This document shows, in pieces, positions 1 through 12,471 of a DNA stretch of 64,000 nucleotides. The DNA lies in contig CAXAMN010003002.1 of NCBI GenBank assembly GCA_963970005.1, positions 1,209,334 to 1,273,333 of the forward strand, given 5' to 3'. The number at the start of each line of letters is the position of its first letter. Within the stretch, counting starts at the first letter, position 1. The notes beneath the pieces were generated by a model that ran no database searches, had not been told where the DNA came from, and saw only the letters and a list, made by a program, of their open reading frames with translations. This stretch comes from Durusdinium trenchii. Its lineage: Eukaryota; Sar; Dinophyceae; Suessiales; Symbiodiniaceae. Both the position numbers and the translations under genes were made by a program.

Positions 1-1750
1 GTTCTTGGCCGTCCCGCATTTCTCGCAACACAGCTTCAAGGTCATCAATTGTTGGAAACCTTAACCTGTCTTGCACTCTGATGCGATTGTTCACTTCAAC
101 CTTATGCGTCGCATCGTGGATAATCCTCACAGCAGCAGATCCCACTTCCTTGGGCACAGCTCCCACGGACGCGACTGCCAGGTGACTTCCAAATTTCTGC
201 TCTGCTTCCTTGCGACTCATGGCCACCACGGCGCCTCGCTCAAGTTCTTCATTTATCTGACGCTTGATGTCTGCCATGTTCTCTTGCGCTGATTTGTAGT
301 TTTCACAGGTGACGCTCTCGAACTCCTTCTCGATGTATGGCAGAGACCACTTTGTCTTTTGCTCAAAGACTTTGAAAACCCTTGCTAAAGCTGTGTCGAT
401 ACCGAGGCGCACGCCTTCTGCTGCATGCATCCAGAAAGGCGCAATCCGGATCTTCGGCCAGTTGCAGAAAGGCATGCAGGGGGCGATAGTCGATCTCAGT
501 TGAGCGATCGCCTTCCTGCCTGCATGGGTTCACACCTGGCTCTTTCAACTTTGCATCTATCAATTCTCGCTCTGCCCGCATATGCTCAAGCCCAAAGGGA
601 GATTCTGCAGCATTGCCCCCAGCCAGCTGCCAAAATGCTGCCCGCGCGTCTGTTGCACGCAGCCAGCGCAGAAAATTTCACTTGCAAGCGTATTTTGTTG
701 AAACCGATTGATTCTGGATACTCTTTTCCAGCGCCCACCTGCCTGGAGAACAAAGTCCTCCACCATCACGCAAAGGCCTGTACTTTCCTTTGTATGAAAT
801 TTGCATTGGTGCTCCATGCCCCCAGAATCCAGCCACTTCAAAGTTGCCACCTTCCTGTTCAGCAGCACCACTTTCCTGCTCAGCAGCCCTTTGCAGCACG
901 TTGCCCCCACTGAAAGGCTGCGGGGCTGCCGGAAGCACAGGATCTCGTCACTCCCCAGCGCGATCCTCTATTCCAGCGCGCTTGTGCTTGCACTGGTGGT
1001 AGGCGTGCTTGCCAAAGCAACGCTGGCAAATGTGAGCAAACTTGCACCCATTCGTTTTGCAGCCTCCGATCTTGTTGAACTTGAAGCAATTGCGCGTCCC
1101 GTCCGGCCTAGCCACAGCTTTGCCCCACTGCCGACCCCAAGCTCCCAACTGCGAACCTTTGCCCTTGCCCTCGCCTTTGCCACTGACATCGCCAGCAGCT
1201 GTCTCAAACTTGCCCAAGCTAAAAGGACTCACAAAATGAGTGGTCAAGGCCTCAGCAGTAGCCAAACACGGCGCTTCCCCATCTCGCACACACCTGCAGA
1301 ACCAAGCGCCATGTAGGAGTGCGCCCGTCGGCGGATGTGAGACCAGCCACAGAGCTGCCGAGCACAAAGTCTGAGAGCTTCCGGAAGGCCTCGACCGAGG
1401 AATCCGGCAGCCAAGTTCTAGTGGAATGCCGCGACTTGACAAAGTCCCATGCCAGGCCCAGCCGCCTGTGCCGCAATCGCAGCGCCTCAGGCCTGGAAGG
1501 CACCGTCACGGACTTCCCGGGCGAATCCGCAATGTGGCTGTTGCCGGATCAATGACTGCATTGTACGCCTCTGTCTGGCGTCTTCAATTGAAGTGACTTC
1601 CCGAAGGTCTTCAGCCACCGGAGCGCCATCCTCAACCTGCTCGAGCTTTGCCGCTACCAGCGACTTGCCAAAGCCCAACCAGAATCCCCTGGTGAAGGCA
1701 ACAATCCAGTTGCCGTTGCTAACCTGGTCAGATACATGATTTTTCACCCT
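1..1750 (-). pseudogene. Decayed retroelement gag/pol-like region, cut by the window edge
   Basis: The minus strand carries a mosaic of coding segments in different frames that read as one retroelement polyprotein, so several frameshifts are inferred. From 1747 downward there is a gag-like stretch. At about 1096-1010 a Cys/His cluster follows, CFKFNKIGGC then C-KFAH and CQRC-HAYHQC, which resembles a CCCH or zinc-knuckle nucleic-acid-binding finger. Near 790-720 a segment reads GKYRPLRDGGGLCSPGRW. From about 430 to the edge an open segment includes VRIIHDATHKVEVNNRIR, which I associate with pol-like proteins of dinoflagellate retroelements. The rest of the element would lie left of position 1. 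Family assignment is from remembered motif patterns, so it is moderate; that it is a mobile-element protein rather than a host gene is an inference from the zinc finger plus pol-like order and the broken frames. Confidence 0.5.
948..1160 (-). CDS. CCCH/zinc-knuckle finger segment of the left retroelement
   Basis: This minus-strand segment encodes a glycine- and lysine-rich tract (GKGEGKGKG) followed by CFKFNKIGGC, CKFAH and CQRCFGKHAYHQC. The spacing C-x8-C-x4-C-x3-H resembles CCCH fingers, with a second Cys2-His-Cys group right behind. In retroelements such fingers sit at the end of a gag-like protein and bind the RNA template. It lies in one frame while its upstream partner (about 1300-1747) lies in others, which marks the copy as damaged. 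Confidence 0.5.
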   Translation of the reverse strand, partial: KGSQLGAWGRQWGKAVARPDGTRNCFKFNKIGGCKTNGCKFAHICQRCFGKHAYHQCKHKRAGIEDRAGE

Positions 1751-4700
1751 TGGTTTCTTATTTAAAAGTAAAACAGAAATAACAGAAACCGTTATGGGGA
1801 AGACCTACCAAGACCAGTCCCCCACTTGAACGCTCTCAGATCCCCTAGCTGCTAGCTGCTAGCTTGCCCGTTGGGCAATTCCCGTGACACTGCGTGTCGT
1901 CACGGTGACGTCGCGTGCTGTGCTTGTGCCGGGCTTCTTGGAGGCTTCCCACAGCAAACGGCTTTCCAGACCTTGGAGATGGCGCTCCCGGTAGATCCGG
2001 CTGAGAAAAACCAGGACCGAAAACGGAGATCGGTCATGCCGGTTTTGGGTCAACGGTTGAACCTCCTGGGAATAGGTTCGAACCTGCTGGAATTGTGTCG
2101 GAGTGATACTCCGGTGCAACGTTGGGCAATGGACCTGAAGAAACGTCCAAGCGTCTACCATCGTCAAGAAAGTCGGGCATTTGCAAGTAGGGATCCTGGG
2201 ACCATAATACGTGCAAGGAACCGAACTGACGACAATCAGCAAAGCAAGCAACGACTAGCCTTTGTGTTAAGTGTCGTGCGTGCGGGTAAAGAAAATCGGT
2301 GCACGTTGATGAAGGTCATCCCCACAGGTTTAGGCTGCAAACAAAAGCCAAGGTCTCGAGCAACAACTCAGTGATCAAACTAACATCAAAATAAACACCT
2401 ATGTGGTCCGGTGGTTCTTAGTTCACAAATGTTCACAGTTACAGCTCCCACACATATTTTGCCAAGAATCAAATGTCACGGTCACTTGCCGCAGCTCCTT
2501 TCCTTGGTTCTCTTCTTTGTGAAACATTCGAAACAACTCGAAGTTGCTGTTTATATTATTGTTGATTGCTTCGTCCCTTTGTCCACGTTGTTTCGAACAC
2601 CATTTAACTCGTGTAGGGTGTATTCATTCAAACTTGGGACTCCGGATGCTCCGTATTGTTTGGCTGCATTTTGCACTTTAGACTTTCATTTGCACTGTAC
2701 TAAAATATTCGATATCAATATCTTTCTGCGAGGCTTGTGCTGCGTCCGTCAGCAAAACACTTACATAATACACATGCACCTTTGCCGACTTCCTATTCCC
2801 CGTTTCATTGTTTTGGCTACTGTGAGCAAGGGACGCTACTAGGAGCAAAGGGCATCGCTGCTAGGAGCAAGGACGCTACCAGGGGCTCCTAGCCTTACTA
2901 CTAGGAGCAAGGACGCTACTAGGAGCTTTTGCAACACACCATGGCAATCCGGATGAAACAACTTATGTCAAACTATAAGTCCCCGACAGCCGTGGTGCCA
3001 AACATGAGTTTGACACAAAAACAGGGTTTTGACACACACGCACACAAGGCCGAACATTGGACGAATAGCATGGGACCAACAAAACCGCAGATTCTTTCCG
3101 CAGCAAAATCCTGAAGTATGGGGTCCACCAGCTTCTGGCCAACATGACATAAATGGAGCACCGCATTTGTAATGTGTTTGTCAGCTGTCCTGCGTCTCCC
3201 AGGATGTGTCCTTTTGAACTCTTTTGGCGTGAGTAGCTGTACGGTGGAGCATGAACATTAATAACCAAGAGGATCTGTGATATCTGTGGCTCTGTAATTC
3301 AACCGTAAAAAAAAAAGAACAACCTTGCTGCTTGTGCTGCTCCCCTCCAGACTTCATGCCTCATGCCATCCATGAAATCCCAAAGCCATTCTCAGAACTT
3401 TGACCAATCACCTAGACTTGGTCTCCATCCCATGAATCATTCCGCCCGCTTGTGGATGACGCCCAAGTCGCTCAAATTATGAGTCGCCAACTTCGACAAA
3501 CTTGGGCACAGGTCGTCAGACCCCGGTTCCTGAGATCCATCCGCGTCGGAAGTTGAAAGCCTTTCGGGTCGAATGCATTCGCCCATGAAATAGTACGGCA
3601 ACCCACCGGTAGGTTTGAGAGAATACTTTATATGGTCTAATTACAAGCAATATGACTCTTCCATGCATTTGCTTCACTCTGGCGGGGTCTGAGTGTTTGT
3701 GCTTGGGATGCGCTCGCTCCTGAGTGAGTAGCGCCCAAATTGTTCAGCGTTTCCGCACCGGTGAGCTATAGGTCTTCACCTGGAGCAATCTGTACAAATT
3801 TAAGTTGTTAGAGACCCACAAACATGCAAAACCTGTTCCTCCTTCCCCCTTGGTGTTCGCATCATGCCCAAGCCTCTGTGCTGGCATCCCTCCGCACCGT
3901 GGGTATGGTCGCCGGTGTGGCAAGGTCCAGCGCGGGGTCGCCGCCTTGAAACGTCGGAGCTTGGAAGGTAGATCCCACCATCCAGGAAGGTGGATCCCAG
4001 CACACGAAATCCCACTATATCATGACTACGAATAATAACCATACATATCATACAATAGTACTAGTTATATTACTAGTGAGATCCAACCAACAAAATACAG
4101 TAATTGATTTGATTGGTTACATGCTGGGATCCAATGAGTTGTCTGCTGGTCGAGTTGCGAGTCCAATAATGTCGGACCGTTGGATTGGTGGTGGTTCTGA
4201 TGCTTGTGTACATGTTGTTTCTTCTCTTGAAGTTGTTTCTTCTCATATGGTTTGGATGTGACTCTGCTTGGATCACCTTGAAGTTGATCTGTTTGGATCG
4301 TTGTTTGGATCGAACGTGTTCGAACCTGGAGTGACGAAGCAATTGGCCAACAACCTGGAGCGCCTGCCAAAAAGAATTGGCGGAATGAAGCCTGCAACCC
4401 ATACAATGCAACTCCAGGCGAAGCACACACTCGAATTTGTAGGATTTTATGCAAAAAGGAATACTGAATACTGTGGTTTCAGAGTAGGCCACAATCCCCA
4501 AAAGGTGGTTACTAGTGCATGAACCCCATCTAAAGATATCTATATAAAGGACATGGGTTTCTGCCATCTACTCTGAAACCACTGAATTTAAAGTGAACTA
4601 TTTTAAAAAAACAAGCAAGCAAGCAAAGGTAAAAAAATCCATCTACCTCTTGGATGAATCATATGCTCAACATATGTTTGGGCATGCTGTTTGGGCATAG

Positions 4701-5519
4701 GGCGCATGATTTATTGCCAAGTGCTCTCGAGTTTTTGTTGTTTCCGTTCGCCGACTCTTCTGGACATCAAAAGTCGACCCACCATACACCCGTGACTACA
4801 CCCGTGCTGCGCCATCCAAAACCTGAACCTCTGCACTCGATCCACCGCCTGTGACCGTCGTGTCTCAGTTCCGGGTCCACATATATGGTCATGACCTGTT
4901 TGAAGCCGAGGCGCTGAGAGGCTTCGGCATCACACAGAGTTTGTCGAAGGTCACCTTGAAACTATCCCAAGGCATCCAAAAGCATGACTCCTCAGGTCTC
5001 CCCGCGGGACGGCCAGGGGACTCGGCGAACGCGAAGCAACGAGGCACCTGGAAGGCCCCGAAAAGAACACCGGAGCTATTCGAGTCGAGATGTGTTTCAC
5101 GTTTTGTTTTTGGATAAGCTGAACCCTTCCAAACAAACTCAACACATCCCGGCGTAAATACATATCAATAACATATCGAGAACTGTGTAGCATGGTAGCA
5201 ATGCATCCAAGTCCTTCGCAACTTCTGGGGAGGAACTCTTTGGCCTGGGTGCCTTTATGCATGCAGCGAAGTGGCAGACATCTGTGTTGCTCGTGTAGGG
5301 CTATGAGGGCTGGTAGGTGCACCTGCAAACTGCCGAGGGAGCACAAGCACTCGATCTACTATCATAGGGCCATAGGGGGTGGCAAAGCAAAAGATATGCA
5401 TGTATAAAATCAAAGCCAGAGCTGAAAATAGAAGTTCTGAGCCTTTCCAGTTGACTTACCTTACTTTCGAGCCAAAACACCTCCATGGAAGACTGTTTCC
5501 CTCAAGTCACCGCATGCGC
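1751..5519. other. Non-coding or unresolved stretch with a short minisatellite
   Basis: I see no convincing exons here. Open frames are short and do not match a family. The only clear structure is the tandem repeat at 2824-2926. Sequence around 4060-4140 and 4600-4625 is AT-rich with short simple repeats. Confidence 0.4.
2824..2926. repeat. Minisatellite, unit about 18-20 bp (CTACTAGGAGCAAGGACG)
   Basis: The unit CTACTAGGAGCAAGGACG, with variants CTGCTAGGAGCAAGGACG and a degraded inner copy, repeats about five times. A diverged array of the same unit (CTACTAGGAACAAGTGC) occurs at 23478-23552, so it is a dispersed family rather than a single local duplication. Confidence 0.75.
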
Positions 5520-5610
5520 CTCTGATGGCAACTGTGGCGCCGGAACGCTCCTGGAGCATTTGGTGCATCCTGTGGTGTGGGGTCCCACGCTTGCAGGGCC
5601 CAAGAAGCAC
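5520..5610 (-). CDS. Candidate KH-domain exon (SF1/BBP-like)
   Basis: The 91-base minus-strand segment starts after a good acceptor (GTCAGAG|GTG) and ends at a possible GC donor (AGAG|GCGCATG). It reads VLLGPCKRGTPHHRMHQM, then LQERSGATVAIRG. The pattern LxGPxxxTxxRMxxxxxxxSGAxxxIRG is that of the KH fold in branchpoint-binding protein SF1 and its relatives, which bind intron RNA during splicing. The GxxG-like loop is altered (PCKRG), which weakens the call. No neighbouring exon was recognised, so this is one exon of an unknown gene, or an old copy. Confidence 0.35.
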
Positions 5611-6549
5611 CTCTGACAAGTTCTGGACCACGCTGTCAGAGGACCAAAAAGCTGGGGGGGACGGACACATCGTTGTGTATTGAAATGGCTGTTCAGAAGG
5701 AGGTACTATCGGGGCGTTGAATCGAAGGATTTGTTCTATCAAATGAATCCGGTCCCACCAGTGCGGTCTAATTGGCTCACCTACCCATTCTAATGAGTGC
5801 CAGCAAAAAGAACAGGTTTATTATAACGGTCTACATATCATGGCTTATATACATTTTGCAGTTGTTCCCTTTCACACTCAAACCTTCAGTGCATTCTCTC
5901 ACACACACATTGCACTACGACCCAAAACATCGCGATGTCTGTCTACGAACAAATCGTCTTTGCGCCCGCCCGAGCCGCATCCACCTCCGGTAGCTACGGC
6001 GGCCAAGCTTCTAGATGCCATGCCACTTCAGGATGTCGTTCCCAGGAGCTTGACTCATGCCCCCAATCACCGGTCCAAGTGCAGGACCAGGCACCTGGCA
6101 GCCATGTGGATCGCAACTCAGGAACTTCCAAGCCGCAAACCCAAAGAAAACCTGGAGAATCGATGCTTCATTGGAAAAAAGATGAAACAAGATGAAACAC
6201 TCAAAAGGGAAACCAACCAATCAAACCTGAGGACGAGAAGCTAAAGCCTCCACTTGGCTGGGTTGATTGCCCGACTTTGCTGATCACCTACACTTGTGGT
6301 TCCAACGTGTTCCAACGTGTTCCACCACCAACGCCTGCACCCTGCCAGTGTTTCCGTGCCCGGGCACCTCCTTCGGCCTTCCAATCTCCGTGCGGGTTTT
6401 TCAGCGCCACCAAGCGGAGCATCTGGCCCTGAGGGCGAGCGAATGTGAGCTGATTAGGGAAGTTGGTCCATCCTCACCATGTCAAGCACTTGGGAGTTGA
6501 CCTGCCTGGATTCCAGAAAACTACCTTGCTTTATCATCTTTATCTAACC

Positions 6550-6680
6550 GGTGATGATTGCTATGGTGTTGGTGATGAGGACGAGGATGAATGAGGATGA
6601 GGACGACCAAGAGGACAAGGAGGAGGTCGATGACGATGACGATGACGATGAGGATGAGGATGAGGATTATCATTATTACT
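6550..6680. repeat. GAT/GAGGAT-rich simple repeat
   Basis: A run of imperfect GATGAGGAC and GACGAT units covers about 130 bases. On the plus strand it would read as Asp/Glu repeats, but there is no surrounding gene evidence, so it is treated as a microsatellite. Confidence 0.7.
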
Positions 6681-8138
6681 ATTGCTATTATGAAAATGAA
6701 CATGATCATGATGAATGGTTGATGATATGACCAATCATAGAAGCAAGGGCCGTTAATAAAATATGACAAACTACTGTAGTTCTCCACTTTTGCCGCTGTC
6801 AGCTGTACAGGCGGGCACCCCAAACATCAACCATTCATTCTTACAACTACTGACAAATCGGTCCAAACCTTCCAGTTTAGAGTACAGTCTTTCAAAATGC
6901 AAACATGCAGAATCCACATTGAACCCCTGGTGCACCGGAATTTCCGCCTCAGCTGTCTTTTTCACGCCAAGTTTCTCCCTTCAACTGGAGTTCCCTCGCT
7001 TCCAGCATTGCATAGGCATGGCCGGAGATCCTGGGATGCTCCGAGCATCGCGTGTTTGACGACCTTCTGTGAAGTACACGTATCAGGGTGGCGTGAGATC
7101 CCCTCGATCGGTGTATGATCCTACAAATTGTCCGAATTCGTTCGCTCTTGGATCCGAATCAATGCACATGTCCAGCTCCAAATAGTTCGATAGTTGTCCT
7201 ATTTGGAGGGCGGAATGTACCATGGCGACAGATCATGTATTTGGGCGTGCCCCGCGCAGCCAAAGCAAAGGTTCAGCCGTGTGTGAATTAAGTTGAGAAT
7301 CATCAATGAATTACGACAATTACGTCCTCCATGAGTCCCCGTCCCGTAGGGTGGCCCCATGTGTCTTTTGTTCTTCCCTGACTTGAATTTACAGCCAGTC
7401 CGCGTCACTTCTGCGGTTCCGCAACCCTGACTCAGGTGTAGGGACAACGTCGCCACGAGTAGATCAAGGTTTGACCGACCAGGTTGTCAAGCTGGCACAA
7501 GAACCTCCTTCGTGCCGAAACGTGCGGCTGTGGGTGAATAGTGCTTGATCCGTTTTGATCCTATGACTGAGGTGTCCTTCGATTCAATGCACTCTCCGAG
7601 GCACAGTCCGTCGTTGCGGTAGTAGTCCCGCGCATTGGTCACGGCAGGGTAACGGGTGATGGAGGCAGTGACGGGGCAGCGGCCTCTGCAGTCGACACAA
7701 GTGACACAGGGAAAGAACTACGGCCGTGACGACAGGGGTTTGATGAGGACCGCTGGTTCAACTGACTTGTAGTGGCTCCTTGCCTTACAAATCTAAACTA
7801 TAAGATAGACTTATAATCTGATCAGAAGTATTTAAAAGTATCATATTGACTTTTGTATAGTTTCATAATGCTCTATATAGCAATATGAATATGGCTATAC
7901 CATGTCCTACCGTTAATAAGGGCAGGTTTTGACCTTCACAAAGGGATACTGGCACTGCCTGGGCAAGATAGAACAATTACCCCACCGCGTCCCCGGTCCC
8001 AACCGATGCCCATCGCCACCCTCCAAATCCATCCGCGTTTCCTCATGGGCAGGGCTCGAATGGACCAGTGAGCCACGGCCCATCGAGCCGCGCCCGCCTG
8101 CTACCCGCTACCCGCGACCCACCGTCCGAGCATCGGCT

Positions 8139-8236
8139 CATGTAGCGTAAAAGCTTCTCCCAAAGCTCCTCGTCCAGCAGGTCGTCCGGAACAGGCAAAG
8201 AGACTGAGCCAATCCCCGTGGCGTTGCGCCCAGCCT
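8139..8236 (-). CDS. Possible exon of unknown gene
   Basis: Minus-strand segment reading AGRNATGIGSVSLPVPDD then LLDEELWEKLLRYM, preceded by an AAG|G acceptor-like site. The composition and amphipathic helix (DEELWEKLLRYM) look coding, but I do not recognise a family, and no partner exon was found. Treat as a lead only. Confidence 0.25.
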
Positions 8237-10775
8237 TGCCGACAGAGTGGCAAATACCATCGGCAAAGCAGGCGTGTTTAGTCTCCACACCGTAGCGATG
8301 TTCTTGTTTGTATAATGATAGTGTATCTATTTATCGCCTTCTCAGGGAGCCTCCAATGCAACATGTTCTTAACCAATCTCTCTCACTTTCTCTCTCTTGC
8401 CCTCTTTCTCAGGCGGAGCATTCCCGTTGTCTCACCAAAATGCCCGGGTGGCGAATAGGTCTGTTCTTCAAACCAACATAACTCGTTGAAAACCCGGAAC
8501 TCTCAGCCACTTTCAGAGCCCGGCACTGATATTTGGGGGATGGGTGTGCAAATGCCTGATTGTAGCTGCCAAACACGTGCCTACTTACGTGCCTCCCTTT
8601 CCAGACTCTACGACTTTCAAGGTTTAGTTGTCCAAAGCGATCCAGCTTCATCCCAGTAACATATTGTGCTCCTCGCCACTGCCAGTGGTTCTCCAGCGCG
8701 GCAGTCCTGAGGGAGAAAGAAAGCGCGGCAGTCCGCTTTCTCCCTATAAAGCCGGAGAAATGACTCGGACCAAGCATTCGAGAAAGCTGTTATACTTTGA
8801 CACTTTCACTTCCTGCAAACTTCTTGTTCGGGGAAGGTTGTACATCAAACGAAATAGCAACAAACACACATTATGTTTTAGTAAACAGGCAGGCTAAACA
8901 AATATCACCCTAGCGTCCCCTAACTAAATAAGTAGCCGTTCCCTCTCGTATACTACGATGCTGGATGGTTTGCCAAGGGGCTCTTCTTGATCGACGGCCG
9001 GACGCTGGAACACATACCTCGGAAACTGCTGAAACACCAAATGCAATTACACTTGTCCCCTTTTGATTATCAAAGAATATCAAAGCATGACAGTCACGAT
9101 GTTGTAGCGTCACTCCAACCTAATTAAAGTATTTTACATTTTAACTACAATTGTTTGATGTTGTTTGGGTTCACTACTTGGTCCCTGTTTCTGCATGTGA
9201 AGCTTCCGCAGCTCTGCGCTGGCTGCAAAACAACCGCAGACACCTCCAGCTTCTGCAACAACCCCCGATAGACCGAAGAACATGTTGAGGGGAGGTCACC
9301 TACTTTACTGCGGATGGGGATGTCACCTACCCCCCAATTCCACCCGGTGGGGACATGTTGCCCGCTCGTCCCTGAATCCCAAGCATCCAGCTCAGCGCTT
9401 GTTCCACCAACCCAAGCTAAACCCCAGCCCGGTGAAGTAGGTCCCAGGTGCACCAATGGAAAGCCGGTCAAGGCCATGAAGGCAAAAGGCTCAGTGCCCC
9501 CCCGACAAATGTGCATAGGAGCCCACGAATTTGGCCATGGCCTTCTCGAGGATCAGCGCCCAAACCTGTCGAGGCCGTTTGAACGAATGGAATAAGAACA
9601 GGAACATCGCCACCGACGACCCACTGGAACAAGAAAGGACATAATGACATGAAGATCTTTCAACTATCAGTTCATTTTGTTCAGGAGTTCTTTAAGCAAA
9701 CATGGTACCGCCCAAGAATGCCACAAAACCTCCGCGAAAGGGTGCTATACTCTTTCGATCTCTTTCGGTCCCACCATGAGAATGGAATATCATTTAAAGA
9801 CTAAATCAGAGAAACATTGACGAGTCCGTCTCTACCACTTCAAACTGTTAGATACAAAAATCTCTTCTATGTCACCTATATACTTGCTCTGAACCTTCTG
9901 GAACGTCCTCCCCCCTTTGTCCCTTGGTCCGTTCTCCCGAAGCCGATGCAGGGCTGGTCCCACACCCTCCTGGGTTCCCTCACTTGACGGCCCTTCGGGC
10001 GACCAAAGAGGGGGAGCCACTTCTTGCGAAGGCATTTGGTGCCTCACGCGTCGTGTGAGACATCGGTCGTGTCTCACATCTCAAAACGACGGTTTTGTCT
10101 CAGAATAAACTCGTCATTACTTATATAGATTCGCTTATTTAGTGTATTGATGCAAGCCTGAAGTATAGTTCAAACATCAAAACTATGACCGGGACAAGCT
10201 GAAACGAACGCCCGACTGTCTTATGATTGTCTTCCTATCGATCTTGCATTCCTGCAAAAAGGACCATCCTTTAAATCTGGGGTCCACGATGGTCCACAAG
10301 ATACCTTGTTGGACACACCCGAAGAGCTGGAAATAGAAACACCTAGGTTTCGTCTGCTGTCATGAAGTGTCCATATTAAAAGCGAACTGCGTTGTTTTCA
10401 CGAACCAAAGCTTGAGACCATCAATGGAAAGCCCTCCCTGATCATCAGATCGATTGGGTCTTCTGTCTGGTTCTCTTTTTGATACACAGAACGATCCACT
10501 GTAGGAAGAAAACATGACATCAAAACAATCCGATCATCCTAAACTCGCTTTCATGGGTGGCTGAAACATGCTGAAACACACGAGTTCAATGGATAGAACT
10601 ATGACATCCAGGTTGGCCCCAGGTGATCGATGGGACTCCATCATCGATCCGTCGACTCCCTATCTGATCATCCTATCTGATCCTGAAGGTTCCGTAAGGA
10701 TCCTTATAATAGAATATAATAGACATGGATCCCTATCTTTGTCTATGCCATCTATGCTTTGACACAAAGGCCCAC

Positions 10776-10860
10776 CTTGTGCCGTGTAGATGTCGTTGTA
10801 GTTGTAGACTCGAGTGCCATCCTCCTGGTGGCACACGTCGAAAGTCCGAGCCGAGGCCAA
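10776..10860 (-). CDS. Possible exon of unknown gene
   Basis: The minus strand reads ASARTFDVCHQEDGTRVYNY then NDIYTAQ, ending at AAG|GTGGGC, a good GT donor. The upstream boundary is unclear. No family recognised. Flanking sequence gives no further exon I can join to it. Confidence 0.25.
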
Positions 10861-12375
10861 CCAACGCTAGGCCGCTAGGTGCTACTGGTGCTACTCAGCT
10901 GCTACTCTACTACTTCAGAAAGCTCTGATGTAGCATCTAGGAGATTCCAATTTGCTTCTTTGTGTGTGGAGATGTTCCATATTGCACGAGAGGAATTTGC
11001 AGCTCCATGATTACGTATCAGAAGATTCCAAAATTAAATACATGCACTTATATAGAATATTCAAAGTCGCTTTTAGGTGGGTGTGACTAATTTGTAGTTA
11101 GAATATGTTGAAGTTAGAATGTTGAATGGCAAGCTAGTGGATCAACAAGCAGCCCTTTTCCCTCACAATCTCGATGTCTTTGTATCAATGGCCATCTAGA
11201 TATCTGGAGTGCTCAAGTTCAAGGGCCAAATGTTACCGGTCGGGATATCAATTTGTCAATGGTCCTTCATCAATGTCAAACCGGCATATCAATATTCTAT
11301 CTGCACATGATTTTCCAAATCCGACCCACCCCTTTGACATGCACATGATTGAGTTCCTGATTCAATGAATAGTATTCTATGTGCAAGGACGCTATTCTGC
11401 CTTTTATGTTGTTCTATATATATATATATGACCATCATCCGCTCATCCAAATACTAAGCCTCCTGCCCCCCAACCCACTTGCTTAGTAGGAGGTGGTCTC
11501 TTTGAGACTCTGACCCCTGACCCCTAAAAAAGCCTTCGACCCGCTCGCTCGCTCCGTCCGACTCCGTCCTGCTCTGCATAGGGCACATCGGACCAATCAT
11601 CTTCCAGTGTGCAAGGCACGAAATCATCCACTTCCTAAAGATGAGCCCGGTGGATGTCCCCTCGGGCACGAGGAAGTCCGGGTACCACATACCCTCCAAG
11701 ACTGGTTCACTTGGGGGTTACCCTCTCTAATAATCAGCCAACCAGCACACGACCCTCCATGGGTGTGCGATCGAGCCTGAAGCTGTCAAGTCGACTCACT
11801 GATCCGTTGACCAAGGAAGCCATTGCCATTGAGCTCATCTGCTGGGTGCAAGTGACAATATGATAATATCTGTGTAGGCTTGGGAGCCAAACACCTGGTA
11901 GAAAAGCAACAGGAACAGCTGTACCTTTCAAGCGTCCACGAGTTCCCAACGTGCTGACGCCATGTCATAGAGCTGTATCACGAAGTGGCCTGTGACGATG
12001 CAACCACAAAGGCGGACGCGTCATTTCTAGTCGGACGCACCCTTGGAACCTGAACAGGGCACGAGGCACGCTTAGCTGTTGCTAAATATAATAGACTACA
12101 AGAGCATTGCATGTGAGCACATATCATTCTATATGCATAATATACAGAACATGTAGATTGAAATGCCATCACTTGACAGCCTTGGGAGTCTCGCTCTGAG
12201 ATTGAAACAAACACCTTTCAGCTACATTATGTTAGCATATGGACTGAACAAACGATTGATTAAATAACGATTATACACACTCGAATCATTGTGACATGAA
12301 TTGACATCATGATATGTATATATATATATACATATTTCTAAGATTTTCTCCTCGGGCTTCCTTCTCAGCCCAGGC

Positions 12376-12471
12376 CACAACTTCACGCTTGGCCGTGGCA
12401 GACCGCAAAATCATTGTGGCACCCGGCGCCTGCTACGAGATCTGCTTCCACGAAGAGCTTCCTAATCCAGG
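12376..12471 (+). CDS. Possible plus-strand exon of unknown gene
   Basis: Between a CAG|GCC acceptor and a CCAG|GTGGGC donor the plus strand reads TSRLAVADRKIIVAPGACY then EICFHEELPNP. The opposite strand is interrupted, so if coding it is on the plus strand, against the direction of the other genes. I do not recognise the product. Confidence 0.25.

Noticed and set aside
2040..2110. GGTTCGAACCTGC as a possible tRNA or SINE
   Set aside because: Isolated palindromic B-box-like match without tRNA folding around it.
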